Source of the DNA: G963674955 sp963674955
Lineage (GTDB): Bacteria > Desulfobacterota > Desulfovibrionia > Desulfovibrionales > Desulfovibrionaceae
Direction of reading: 5' to 3'
Length of the DNA: 64,000 nt
NCBI GenBank assembly: GCA_963674955.2
Contig: CAXXKR010000004.1
Location: forward strand, 868,001 to 932,000
Shown: positions 9,228 to 18,600 of the stretch, one piece after another
Layout of the letters: each line of letters begins with the position of its first letter
Position numbering within the stretch: the stretch's first letter is position 1
Made by a program: the position numbers and the translations under genes
Notes under the pieces: generated by a model
Database searches by the model: none
Told to the model about the DNA's origin: nothing
Seen by the model: only the letters and a program-made list of their open reading frames with translations

Positions 9228-10040
9228 CTATTCCAACCACAAAAGCGGACACTGGGCGCTGAAATCCGAAAACTCGATATGCTGATGGTGAAGGAAAAGA
9301 AGGTCGCCGCCTTCTCCATAAAGCGGATCGCCCACTATGGGATGGCCGAGCGAAGCGAGATGGGCGCGAATCTGGTGCCGCGCGCCTTTATGAATAACCG
9401 CTCTGACCAGTGTGAAACCTTCGGACAAGGAATGCTCCAGAACCTCGACCTCGGTCCAGCGCCTGAAATCGGAGTCTTCTTCACCCAGGACCAAAGTCCT
9501 GGCCCTGTCGTTCGTGTCCAGGCGGTTCCTGACGACGATGTCGCCTTCCAGCCGCCCTGCAACCCTGGCCAGGTACGTTTTCCGAATTTTACCTTGCCGC
9601 TCAAGACGCAAGTACTCTTCTCCAGCCTCGTTGGTCAGGGCCGCAAGGAGCAACCCCGAGGTGTCGCGGTCAAGCCTGTTCAAAAGCTTTGCGCCCTGAG
9701 AATTCAAGAGTTCCGGAATAAACAGCTCAACGCTGGAGTTGTCGCGCCCGGCTATGGCTGCCGAATGCAGACCGGCAGGCTTGAAGATCGCGGCAAAACC
9801 ATTTTCGCGCTTAATGACCCGCAGCCCTTGGGGCATGGCCGGCTTCAGGAACTCGGCAACCGCAAGCTCCTGTCCGGAACTGACCTTGTAAGCCGAGGTC
9901 ATGGCTTGACCGTCCACAAGAATCCGGCCCTCGTCGCAGAGCCTGCGCCTGTGCCTTAGGCCGGCCTTGGGCAACAGCTTGCCAAGAACCTTGTCCAGCC
10001 TTTTCCCGGCTTGTTCCGAACTCACGATCATTTTCTTCAT
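9228..10040 (-). CDS. RluA-family RNA pseudouridine synthase
   Basis: A protein of about 270 residues with an N-terminal S4-like RNA-binding segment (AGKRLDKVLGKLLPKAGLRH) and the catalytic RluA motif LLNRLDRDTSGLLLA containing the conserved Asp. The later RHQIRAHLASLGHPIVGD motif is diagnostic of the RluA/RluC/RluD group. It isomerises uridines in rRNA or tRNA; the target cannot be told. I chose the ATG at 10040 (MKKMIVSSEQ). A TTG at 10052 is in frame but has no better ribosome binding site. It is divergent from the ornithine cyclodeaminase-like gene and lies alone on its strand. Confidence 0.9.
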   Translation of the reverse strand: MKKMIVSSEQAGKRLDKVLGKLLPKAGLRHRRRLCDEGRILVDGQAMTSAYKVSSGQELAVAEFLKPAMPQGLRVIKRENGFAAIFKPAGLHSAAIAGRDNSSVELFIPELLNSQGAKLLNRLDRDTSGLLLAALTNEAGEEYLRLERQGKIRKTYLARVAGRLEGDIVVRNRLDTNDRARTLVLGEEDSDFRRWTEVEVLEHSLSEGFTLVRAVIHKGARHQIRAHLASLGHPIVGDPLYGEGGDLLFLHHQHIEFSDFSAQCPLLWLE

Positions 10041-10171
10041 AACCAATGCCAATCAAACACATAAGGTCCGCACTAGGCAAGGAAACAAGGCAAGGATTCT
10101 TTGACGCCAAGCCCAAAAAAACCTAATCTTTGCCCTTCATTTTCATCAAGCCATAGAGGATTGGAGGGAAC

Positions 10172-11155
10172 ATGGAATTCGACGTACTCTGGCTCTCAAT
10201 GCGGGAAATAGATTCTCTTGGGATCGGCATGAGTGAAGTAATGCTGGCCGTGGAAAAAGGCTTTGCAGCCGTGGGCGAGGGACGGGTGGAACTCCCGGCC
10301 AAGATCGGAATCCATCCCCGCGAGGATTGCTTCATCCACGCCATGCCCTGCTGGGTGGGCGGCGCCATCGACCAGGCCGGGGTCAAATGCGTTTCCGGCT
10401 ACCCCTCCAACGCCCAAAAAGGGCTGCCATACATAACCGGCGTGTTCTGCCTCATCGATCCGGACACGGGCATCATCAAATCGGTCATGGATGCGGGCTG
10501 GATAACCGCCTGGCGCACCGGCGCGGCCTCGGGCGTGTACGCGAAATATTTCGGCAATCCGGACAGCTCTTCCGTGGCCGTCATCGGCCTGGGCGTGCAG
10601 GGCCGGGTAAACCTCCTGGCCATGAAGGAAGTCTTTCCCAAACTGGACACCATCCAGGTCTACGATCCCTTCCCGGCGCAGGTGGACAGATTCACGAAAG
10701 ACATGGCCCCGCATTTTCCGGGAATCGACCTGACCCCCTGCCCGGACGTGCAGAGCGTGGTCAAAGGCGCCGACGTGGTCATCACCTGCTCGCCCATCGT
10801 TGAAAAACCGGAACGCTTCGTTTCCCGCAAATGGCTCAAGGACGATGTCCTGGCCATTGCCGTGGACTACGACTCGGCCTTCGACGCCGAGACCATGTCC
10901 GGCAACTTCGTCTGCGACAATGCAGGGCAGTATCTCTGGACAAAAGAGCAGGGCACCTATTTCCAGGACGGCTATCCGGACAGGGACGGCCTGTATGCGG
11001 ACATGGGTGAAATCTGCTGCGGCAACAAGACCCCGACTACCTCCGGGCTGCGCGGCGCAGTGCTCATGGGCATTGCCAGCCACGACGTGATGACCGGGCA
11101 ACTGGTCTATGAAAAGGCCGCTTCCAAGGGCATCGGGACCAAGGTCAAATTGTAA
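10172..11155 (+). CDS. ornithine cyclodeaminase / mu-crystallin family NAD(P)-dependent enzyme
   Basis: A 327-residue protein of the OCD/mu-crystallin family, which includes ornithine cyclodeaminase, alanine dehydrogenase of archaeal type and ketimine reductases. The N-terminal lobe has GYPSNAQKGLPYITG and WRTGAASGVYAKY. The Rossmann motif is AVIGLGVQGRVNL near residue 137, followed by ADVVITCSP. The substrate is not predictable. The start at 10172 has GGAGGGAAC directly upstream. Its TAA shares a base with the ATG of the transporter gene, so the two are translationally coupled and may act on the same metabolite, for example amino-acid or imine conversion plus transport. That link is inference. 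Confidence 0.88.
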   Translation: MEFDVLWLSMREIDSLGIGMSEVMLAVEKGFAAVGEGRVELPAKIGIHPREDCFIHAMPCWVGGAIDQAGVKCVSGYPSNAQKGLPYITGVFCLIDPDTGIIKSVMDAGWITAWRTGAASGVYAKYFGNPDSSSVAVIGLGVQGRVNLLAMKEVFPKLDTIQVYDPFPAQVDRFTKDMAPHFPGIDLTPCPDVQSVVKGADVVITCSPIVEKPERFVSRKWLKDDVLAIAVDYDSAFDAETMSGNFVCDNAGQYLWTKEQGTYFQDGYPDRDGLYADMGEICCGNKTPTTSGLRGAVLMGIASHDVMTGQLVYEKAASKGIGTKVKL

Positions 11156-12072
11156 TGGACCCAAGGGGATATCTCTACGTACTGGGGGCCGCAGTCCTCT
11201 GGGGACTCATCGGCCCCATATCCAAATTCATCTTCGCCCACGGCGTGTCGGCCCTGGAAACCGCTTTCTGGCGCTCCTCCCTGGGCTGGTGCATGTTCGC
11301 GCTCCACGCCCTGCTGGTCACGGGCTTCAGGATATCTAGGGAACACTTCGTCCCCCTGGCGGTCTTCAGCGTCCTCGGCATCACCCTGTTCTACGGTTCC
11401 TACATGGTCTCCATAGAGTATGTGGGAGCGGCCCTGGCCTCGGTGCTGCTCTACACGGCCCCGGCCTGGGTCGCCCTTCTTTCCTGGATATTCCTGGACG
11501 AAAAGATGACCGGCTGGAAACTCTCGGCATTGATGCTGACGCTTACAGGCGTGACCTGCGTGAGCCTCGGACCGCAGATGTTCAACGGCGGCGGCAACGT
11601 CTCCTTCAGCTGGCTTGGCCTGATGTGCGGCCTGACCGCCGGTTTCACCTATGCCCTGTATTACATCTTCGGTAAAAAGTACTTCAGCGGCTACGCCACG
11701 CCGACACTGTTCTTCTACGCCCTGCCAGTCGGTTCCATTGGCCTCTACCCCTTCATCGAATTCGCGCCCAAGGCAGGCTCCACCTGGCTCTGGCTGCTGC
11801 TCCTAGCCGCGACCACCACCTATGGGGCCTACATCTTCTATTACGCGGGGCTAAAAAGGCTGGAAGCCACCCGCGTGTCCATTATCGCCACCCTTGAGCC
11901 GGTCATCGCCTCGCTCCTGGCCTTCACTATCTGGCACGAACGATTCGATTTCATGGGCTATATCGGCAGCGGCCTCATCCTCTCGGCTGTCCTGCTGACC
12001 ATTGCGGAAAGCTCGCGCAGAAAATCCGCCAAACCCCTGGTTGACAGAAGGCCGGGAGGCAACGGGCAGTGA
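11155..12072 (+). CDS. EamA-family (DMT) transporter
   Basis: A 305-residue polytopic inner-membrane protein with about ten helices in two EamA repeats. The first starts YVLGAAVLWGLIGPISKF and the second near NVSFSWLGLMCGLTAG. A second-repeat signature (EATRVSIIATLEPVIASLLA) is clear. DMT proteins export or import small metabolites such as amino acids; the substrate is unknown. The start overlaps the preceding cyclodeaminase-like stop by one base. Its own stop overlaps the GTG of addA by three bases, giving a tightly packed transcription unit. Confidence 0.9.
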   Translation: MDPRGYLYVLGAAVLWGLIGPISKFIFAHGVSALETAFWRSSLGWCMFALHALLVTGFRISREHFVPLAVFSVLGITLFYGSYMVSIEYVGAALASVLLYTAPAWVALLSWIFLDEKMTGWKLSALMLTLTGVTCVSLGPQMFNGGGNVSFSWLGLMCGLTAGFTYALYYIFGKKYFSGYATPTLFFYALPVGSIGLYPFIEFAPKAGSTWLWLLLLAATTTYGAYIFYYAGLKRLEATRVSIIATLEPVIASLLAFTIWHERFDFMGYIGSGLILSAVLLTIAESSRRKSAKPLVDRRPGGNGQ

Positions 12073-15000
12073 TTTCCGAGCTGATACAGGTCAAGGCTTC
12101 CGCCGGTTCCGGCAAGACATACTCCCTGACTGGGCGTTTCCTCGAGCTCATGGAAAAGGCCGGGGACCAAAGGGACATCCCCAGTTGCGGGCGCACGCCC
12201 ATCCAGGGCTATTCCTGGCCGGAAATCCTGGCCGTGACCTTTACCAACAAGGCCGCAGCCGAGATGAAGGAACGGGTGGTCAGGACCCTGAAACTGGCCG
12301 CGCTGGACATCGACGGGCAGGGACAAAAGGCCGGACTGACCGGACAACAGGCCGGGCAAGCCTTGGAATCAATACTGCGCCGCTCCCACCAGTTGAACAT
12401 CAGGACCATCGACAGCCTTTTGAACCTGCTCCTGCGCCTCTTCGCCCTGGACCTAAAAATGGCGCCGGACTTCGAATTGATCTTTGACCAGAATGAACTC
12501 TACGAGCCGCTTTTCGAACGCTTCATCAGCAAATGCGAGGCTGGGACAGGCCCGGAAAACGACCTTTTGGAACAGGCCCTTGAAACGCTGCTCGTATATG
12601 ACAAGTCCGACGGCTTCTGGCTCAGGGACAAATTAAAGAAAAAGATATTCACCCTCCTGAACCATCTGAACGTCCTGGAGGACAATTTCTGCACGGACCA
12701 GAAGCTGATGCGCGACCTCCTGGCCCGTTCCCTGGCATCATACAAAAAGGCGGCGACCCTTCTTTCCGATCACATTGAAATTCAAGGACTGTCCGCCGAC
12801 AAACGCTTCCTGAACTTCCTGTCGAAAACCTGTGCCCTGGACATATTCGATTCCCCTTCCGACTCGGCATACGCCAAAAAAAGCACCCTTTCCGAATGCA
12901 TGAACAAGTCCTCCAAAGACATCACGGACAAGGGAGAGGCTCTGTTCGCCCGCTTCAAGGACCTCCATGCTGAACATGGCCGCGTCCAGGCCATCCTTTC
13001 CGGAGCGCATTCCCTGGCCCCCAGCGTGACGATAGCCAAGGGCATCCTTGAAGACCTCAAAAAATACCAGCGCAGGCATGGACTGATTCTCGGCTCGTCC
13101 CTGGCGGGCATGGTCAGGGAAAGGCTGTCCGGCGACTTCGCGGTACCGGACGCATTCTGCCGCATGGGAGGCAGGCTGCAACACCTGCTCATAGACGAAT
13201 TTCAGGACACGGGCCGCGACCAGTGGAAGGCCGTGACTCCCCTGGCCGAGGAATGCCTGTCCAAGGGCGGCAGCCTGTTCTACGTGGGCGACGTGAAACA
13301 GGCCATCTACGGCTGGCGGGGCGGCGACTCCAACCTGTTCGACGAGGTCATGGGCCAGCCCGGGCTTGCCGAGGTGGCCGCATCAAGAAAAACCGAACCG
13401 CTTGAGTGCAACTGGCGCAGTTCAAGCGAGGTGGTCGAATTCAACAACGAATTCTTCGGGAAACTGGAAGACGAGGCCACGGCTCTCGAGCTGGCCGAGG
13501 TTCTGCTGTCCGGGGCTCCCGCAGAGGAAATAAATAACCTGTCGGACCAGTTGGCCCGGAATTTCAGCAACTCCCGACAGAAACTGCCGGACAACGCCAA
13601 AACAGCGCCCGGCTATGTATGCATGGAAAGCGTCCCGGGCGGAAGCGCGGAAGAAATCCAAAACCAGTCCCTGGACCGCCTGGAAGAATTGCTGGAGGAA
13701 GTGCTGACGCGCAGAAAACCCGGTGAAGTGGCCGTGCTGGTCCGCTCCCACGCCCACGCAGCCCTGGTCTGCGAAAGGCTCGTCTCCATGAACCTGCCGA
13801 TGATAACGGAGAACAGCCTGCTCCTTTCCAGGCATCCGGCGGTCAGGCAGTTGGCAGCCTTCATGGCCTGGCTGGACTATCCACAGGACAATCTGGCCTT
13901 CATGGAGTTTATTACCGGCCCGGACTTTTCGGCCGAGGCGGGCCTTGACACTGATCAGTTGCACTGCTGGCTCGTAGGCCAAACCAAAAGCGCCAGCCTT
14001 TCCGGAAAATTCCGCGACGACTTCCCCGAAGCGTGGCGGCTCATCAAGCCCTTTTACGCCAAGTCCGGACTGATGACGCCCTATGACCTGGTGCGCGAGA
14101 TGGTGGTCTGCTTCAGGCTTCTGGAGCGCGACCCCCAGGCCGGGTTGTATGTGCTCAGATTTCTGGAGATAGTGCATCTGGCCGAGGAAAAAGGGCATGG
14201 TTCCCTTTCCACGTTTCTTGAATTCTGGACGGACAAGGGCCGGGAGGAAAAGGTTCCCCTGCCCGAAAACGTCGACGCCGTGCGCATAATCACCATCCAC
14301 AAGGCCAAGGGGCTTGAATTTCCGGTTGTCATGATCCCTTTCCACCACTGGATGACACCCACGGAAAAGGGCCTCACAAGCGCAAGGCTGGGCGATGAGA
14401 CCTTTCTGACAGCGGCGGCCAAGGCTCTTGGCGCGGAATACTACGCCAAACGGCGCAAGGAACTGCGCGAGCAGCTCAATCTGCTTTATGTGGCCTGGAC
14501 CCGCCCCAGAGAGGAGCTTTACGGAATATTCCCCCAAAAGGGTGAACGGGGCGGCCTGGGACCGGTGGTCACGACCATGACGCACCTGCTCGAGTTGGAC
14601 GCAGTCGGCGAAACGTTCGAAAGGGGTGCAAGGCCCAAATCCGGAAAACCGCGCACCACGACCGGAACGTTGAAACCTCGCCGACTTCCCCTGCGGGACA
14701 ATCTGCCGGAATTCATGGGCTGGCTGCCCAGGCTGCGCGTCTTTCGCCATTCCCTTGAAGATTTTTCCCAGGAACAGCGCATGCGCGGCGAGCTGGCGCA
14801 CAAGGCCTTGGAGTTGTTGAAAATCACCGGCGAAGACGTGTTGGACTCCCGCCGGGCCGTCTTCCAGTCCCTGGACCAATTCCCGGCCCTGCCCCGGACT
14901 GAGGAACTGGAGAAAGAGCTGAACGCCATGCTCCTCTGGGTCTTGGCCCTCCCCGGCATGAAAGAAATGTTGGCAAAGGGCAGAAGCGAACCGGAAATGC

Positions 15001-15218
15001 TGGACGCGGAAGGAGGAGTGCACCGGGCCGACCACCTTTACAGCGAACCGGGGAAAAGCATTGTGCTGGAATACAAGACCGGCCAGCCGTCCCCGGACCA
15101 CCTGAGCCAGGTGCGAGGCTACCTCCGGCTGCTCAGGGACATCCACGGACCAGACCACCGACTTTCCGGGCTGATCATCTACCTGGACAGGCGCGAAACC
15201 CTGGAAGTCGGGCTGTAG
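12069..15218 (+). CDS. addA: UvrD-family helicase-nuclease, AddA-like
   Basis: A 1049-residue SF1A helicase with a C-terminal RecB-type nuclease. Helicase motifs appear in order: KASAGSGKTYSL (Walker A, residues 9-20), LLIDEFQDTGRD (II), VGDVKQAIYGWRGGD (III), IHKAKGLEFPVV (V) and LLYVAWTRPREELY (VI). Near the C-terminus VLEYKTG provides the PD-(D/E)XK core, with RADHL upstream. Together with the next gene it should form the AddAB (RexAB) complex, which processes double-strand breaks for RecA loading. The GTG start overlaps the transporter stop and has GGGAGG about ten bases upstream. Identification as AddA rather than RecB rests on the AddB-like partner. Confidence 0.88.
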   Translation: MISELIQVKASAGSGKTYSLTGRFLELMEKAGDQRDIPSCGRTPIQGYSWPEILAVTFTNKAAAEMKERVVRTLKLAALDIDGQGQKAGLTGQQAGQALESILRRSHQLNIRTIDSLLNLLLRLFALDLKMAPDFELIFDQNELYEPLFERFISKCEAGTGPENDLLEQALETLLVYDKSDGFWLRDKLKKKIFTLLNHLNVLEDNFCTDQKLMRDLLARSLASYKKAATLLSDHIEIQGLSADKRFLNFLSKTCALDIFDSPSDSAYAKKSTLSECMNKSSKDITDKGEALFARFKDLHAEHGRVQAILSGAHSLAPSVTIAKGILEDLKKYQRRHGLILGSSLAGMVRERLSGDFAVPDAFCRMGGRLQHLLIDEFQDTGRDQWKAVTPLAEECLSKGGSLFYVGDVKQAIYGWRGGDSNLFDEVMGQPGLAEVAASRKTEPLECNWRSSSEVVEFNNEFFGKLEDEATALELAEVLLSGAPAEEINNLSDQLARNFSNSRQKLPDNAKTAPGYVCMESVPGGSAEEIQNQSLDRLEELLEEVLTRRKPGEVAVLVRSHAHAALVCERLVSMNLPMITENSLLLSRHPAVRQLAAFMAWLDYPQDNLAFMEFITGPDFSAEAGLDTDQLHCWLVGQTKSASLSGKFRDDFPEAWRLIKPFYAKSGLMTPYDLVREMVVCFRLLERDPQAGLYVLRFLEIVHLAEEKGHGSLSTFLEFWTDKGREEKVPLPENVDAVRIITIHKAKGLEFPVVMIPFHHWMTPTEKGLTSARLGDETFLTAAAKALGAEYYAKRRKELREQLNLLYVAWTRPREELYGIFPQKGERGGLGPVVTTMTHLLELDAVGETFERGARPKSGKPRTTTGTLKPRRLPLRDNLPEFMGWLPRLRVFRHSLEDFSQEQRMRGELAHKALELLKITGEDVLDSRRAVFQSLDQFPALPRTEELEKELNAMLLWVLALPGMKEMLAKGRSEPEMLDAEGGVHRADHLYSEPGKSIVLEYKTGQPSPDHLSQVRGYLRLLRDIHGPDHRLSGLIIYLDRRETLEVGL

Positions 15219-15227
15219 GGACCGGAA

Positions 15228-18134
15228 ATGAACCCCATCAGAATAATTTCATGGAAAAGGGACTTCATCCGGGGGCTGGCGGACATCCTGGCCGAAAACG
15301 CGTTCCTTGATCCGGATTCCCTGGCCAAGACCTTGATCATCTTTCCCCACAACAGACCGAAACGCTACCTCAAGGACGCCCTGCGCGACCATCCGGGAAT
15401 ACCAAAGCCCTGCATGCTGCCTCAAGCCGTGTCGTTTCCCGATTTCACTTCCCAACTAGCCGCCGACCTGGGCCTGTCCACAAGGCGCAAGGCCAACCGT
15501 CTGGACCAGGCCGGGCTGCTCTTCCGCATTGCCGGTGAACTCGGTTCCGGCGCGCAAAGCCCTCTTTCCAGGCTGCCCGACCTGGACCAGGAGCGATTCT
15601 TCCCCTGGGGCCTGCGGCTGGCCGCCTTGCTGGAGGAATTTCTGAGGCAGGGCGTGGAGCCGCCGAATCTCGACTACATGCAGGATCAGGTCACGGAGCA
15701 GGCCGCCGTCCTTCTGGAACACCTGAGCGAAATTCACGAAAAATACGTTTCTGGCCTGGAGGAAAGAGGCTGGTCCACTCCCGGACTTGAAAGCCGCTAC
15801 GTTTCAGGACGGCTGGACCAGGCAACGGACCTGCTGAAAGACAGAAATATCCTTATTGCCGGTTTTTACGCCCTTGGGGCGACGGAAGACGCCCTGCTCA
15901 AGAGGCTCTGGTCCGAAATGGACGCGGAAATCGTCTGGCACTCCGATCCGGTGCTGGCCCTCGGCAAGGAGGCCCATTGGTCGGTGCGCGAGCACAAGCG
16001 CTGGCTCGGGAGATGGACGGCCAGGGCTGTGGCCGAGGACGAAAACGATTCCCATTCCAAGGAACCGTCAATCCGCTTTTACGAGGGTTTCGATCTCCAT
16101 TCCCAGATCAGCGTCCTGGAACGGGAACTGAGAGAGGCCCCGGACCTTGACCGAACGGCCATCGTCCTGCCCGATACCGGCACACTTATGCCCGTGCTGC
16201 ACCACCTCCCGGACATGGACGTGAACATAAGCATGGGCTACCCGCTTGATCGCTCGGCTCTTTTCCAGCTTCTGGAATGCATTCTGGCCCTGCAGGAAAA
16301 CCGTTTGGAAGACGGAAGATATTTCTGGCGCGACCTTATCACCCTCATCCGCCATCCCTACGTCAAAATGCTCGGAATCGACGGGACCCAGCCGCTTAGG
16401 CAAGTCTTCCATCATTGGGAAACGGCGGTGCGCCAGGGCGAAAAGTATCTGGACCCCTTTGACTGGACGCCTCTTTACGAGGAACTGCCGGAAGGCGTGA
16501 ACGAAAAGCAGGCCGAAGACCTGCGCAGGGAAATTCTCGAAGTCTGCCTGAACGGATTCTCGGTCCCGGAATCCCTGGCGCAGCTTTCGGCAAGTCTCGG
16601 CGGACTCCTGACCATGCTCGGCAACAGGGGCGGCGACCTCTGGCACAGACATCTGGTGGACGCAGAATGCCTGGTCCGGCTCATGACCCGGGTCGTGCCC
16701 GAACTGCTCCGCAGTTCCATCAGCGAAGATAAATACTCCCGCCCGGTTCTGTTCTCGGTGCTCCGCCAACTCTGCTCGCAGGAACGGGTTTCCTTTGAGC
16801 CGGACCCGCTGACCGGCTTGCAGGTCCTTGGCGTTCTGGAAACGCGCCTCTTGCGCTTCAAACGGGTCTTTGTGATGGACGCGGTGGAGGAAAAACTCCC
16901 CGGAACGCGACCTTACGACCCACTGCTCCCGGACCCCATGCGCCGGATGCTCGGGCTGCCAGACGCCGTGGACCGGGACAACGTTGCCGGCTACAACTTC
17001 CACCGCCTGATCCAGGGTGCGAATGAGGCGGTCATCTTCTACCAGACAGGAATCAAGCCCGGTCTCCTGGACTCCAAAAGTGTACGCAGCCGCTACGTGG
17101 AACAACTCATCTGGGAGATGGAAAAAAAGGAAAAACGGCTGATCAGTACAGGAGACGGGCCTCCGGTGCAGGCTGTGACCCTGCCCCTTGGGGCCATGCC
17201 CCTGGGGACCGTTCCCATAGAAAAGAGCGGCCCCGTGCAGGACGCCCTTGAAGACCGGCTGTCCAGGCCTATCAGCCCTTCGGCCCTGAACAGCTATCTG
17301 CACTGCCCCAAAAGATTCTTCTACCAAAACCTGACCCACCTCAAGCCGGTTCATGAAATCGACGAGCAGGGAGACAAGGCCGAATTCGGCACCATAGTCC
17401 ACGAAACGCTCAAGAATTTTATCGCGCCCCACGTTGGCCGCCAGGTGGACATCTCATCGCTGGACAAGCTGCAACTGGCCGGCCTGTTCAGCAAGGCCCT
17501 TGAGGCGAGCGCCTTTTATCCGGCAATGCCCTTCGACCAGCGGCGAGCTCTTAGAAAAACCGGGCTGAAACGGCTTGAGGCTTTCCTTGCGTCCCAGGAA
17601 TGGACGGAAATCATGGCACTGGAACAGGAAATCGCCTCCAAAATCAAAACACAGGGAACAGGCATAATCCTCAAAGGCAGGATAGACAGAATCGACCGGC
17701 GGAACGGAAAAATTATCATCCTGGACTACAAGACCGGTTCGGTGCACAAACCGCAGAAAAACTTCTGGCAGGATCAAGCGCTATGGGAAAGGCTGGACAA
17801 TTCCGACCCCCAAACCGATCCCGACCCGAAATTTCTTGCGGAACTGGCCGCCAAAGGCCAGGATTTGCAGCTTCCCTTGTACCTGTTCATGTATTACCAC
17901 TCCCAATCCGTGCTTCCGGAAAACGCCTTCTGGGTCGAGCTGGCCAAGGAAGGCAGGGAACTGCCGCTTTTCCCCGACAAATGGACGGACCAGGAAAGAC
18001 TGGAAGCAGTGACGCAAGCGATACCGCAACTGGCTGAATTTCTCCTGAGGCATATGCTGGAAAGCCCAAGGTTCGTCCCGATGCCCGGCGGACAATGCCA
18101 ATGGTGCGATTTTCGAGGACCGTGCGGGGCATAA
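15228..18134 (+). CDS. addB: AddB-like nuclease subunit with Fe-S cysteine motif
   Basis: A 968-residue protein with an inactive helicase-like N-terminus and a C-terminal PD-(D/E)XK nuclease. The core reads GRIDRIDRRNGKIIILDYKTG near residue 820. Cysteines in LHCPKRFFYQ (near residue 695) and in CQWCDFRGPC at the C-terminus match the four-cysteine Fe-S staple known in AddB-type nucleases. It follows addA by nine bases and should form a complex with it. In the AddAB family this subunit cuts the 5'-ended strand and takes part in Chi recognition; I cannot see the local Chi sequence. Walker A is not obvious at the N-terminus. Confidence 0.87.
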   Translation: MNPIRIISWKRDFIRGLADILAENAFLDPDSLAKTLIIFPHNRPKRYLKDALRDHPGIPKPCMLPQAVSFPDFTSQLAADLGLSTRRKANRLDQAGLLFRIAGELGSGAQSPLSRLPDLDQERFFPWGLRLAALLEEFLRQGVEPPNLDYMQDQVTEQAAVLLEHLSEIHEKYVSGLEERGWSTPGLESRYVSGRLDQATDLLKDRNILIAGFYALGATEDALLKRLWSEMDAEIVWHSDPVLALGKEAHWSVREHKRWLGRWTARAVAEDENDSHSKEPSIRFYEGFDLHSQISVLERELREAPDLDRTAIVLPDTGTLMPVLHHLPDMDVNISMGYPLDRSALFQLLECILALQENRLEDGRYFWRDLITLIRHPYVKMLGIDGTQPLRQVFHHWETAVRQGEKYLDPFDWTPLYEELPEGVNEKQAEDLRREILEVCLNGFSVPESLAQLSASLGGLLTMLGNRGGDLWHRHLVDAECLVRLMTRVVPELLRSSISEDKYSRPVLFSVLRQLCSQERVSFEPDPLTGLQVLGVLETRLLRFKRVFVMDAVEEKLPGTRPYDPLLPDPMRRMLGLPDAVDRDNVAGYNFHRLIQGANEAVIFYQTGIKPGLLDSKSVRSRYVEQLIWEMEKKEKRLISTGDGPPVQAVTLPLGAMPLGTVPIEKSGPVQDALEDRLSRPISPSALNSYLHCPKRFFYQNLTHLKPVHEIDEQGDKAEFGTIVHETLKNFIAPHVGRQVDISSLDKLQLAGLFSKALEASAFYPAMPFDQRRALRKTGLKRLEAFLASQEWTEIMALEQEIASKIKTQGTGIILKGRIDRIDRRNGKIIILDYKTGSVHKPQKNFWQDQALWERLDNSDPQTDPDPKFLAELAAKGQDLQLPLYLFMYYHSQSVLPENAFWVELAKEGRELPLFPDKWTDQERLEAVTQAIPQLAEFLLRHMLESPRFVPMPGGQCQWCDFRGPCGA

Positions 18135-18155
18135 CGAGAAAATCGGAGAAAAGAC

Positions 18156-18599
18156 ATGAAAAGCTCGGAAGGAAAGATCGGCCGCGTGTTCGTGCTCAGG
18201 CTGGAAGACAACGACCGCATGCCCGACTGCGTGGAACGATTTGCAGCCGACAACAAAATCAGATGCGCCCAATGCACCCTGGTGGGCGGAATGGACAACG
18301 GAAACATCGTGGCAGGCCCGGAAGACGGCTCGGCGCAAAGGCCGAAACCCATGCTCCAGGCCGTGGGCCAGGCCCATGAAGCCGTTGCCCTGGGCACCAT
18401 ATTCCCGGCCGAGGACGGAAGCCCGAGGCTGCACATGCACGCGGCCCTCGGCCGCGAGGGCCGGACGCGCACGGGCTGCATCCGTCCGGGGCTTGACATC
18501 TGGTGCATCGGCGAAGTTGTGGTCATGGAGATACTGGGTGTGGACATGATCAGAAAAAAAGACCCCCAGACCGGCTTCGAACTGCTGGCAAAAGACTGA
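18156..18599 (+). CDS. PPC/DUF296-domain protein
   Basis: A 147-residue protein consisting of one PPC (DUF296) domain, a trimeric fold shared by plant AT-hook proteins and many small bacterial proteins. Diagnostic pieces are GRVFVLRLEDNDRMPD, CTLVGGMDNGNIV, the histidines in PRLHMHAALGREGRTRTG, and WCIGEVVVMEILGVD. Its biochemical role is not established; in bacteria it is usually annotated as DNA-binding by analogy only. It is 22 bases after addB and one base before the LhgO-like gene, so it is part of the same plus-strand run. Confidence 0.85.
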   Translation: MKSSEGKIGRVFVLRLEDNDRMPDCVERFAADNKIRCAQCTLVGGMDNGNIVAGPEDGSAQRPKPMLQAVGQAHEAVALGTIFPAEDGSPRLHMHAALGREGRTRTGCIRPGLDIWCIGEVVVMEILGVDMIRKKDPQTGFELLAKD

Positions 18600-18600
18600 T

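Noticed and set aside
13422..15158. Long open frame on the minus strand opposite addA (about 578 codons).
   Set aside because: It is antisense to a gene with complete helicase and nuclease motifs, has no family similarity, and is the kind of shadow frame expected in GC-rich coding DNA. The same holds for 16068-17432, 3196-4212 and 56636-57946.
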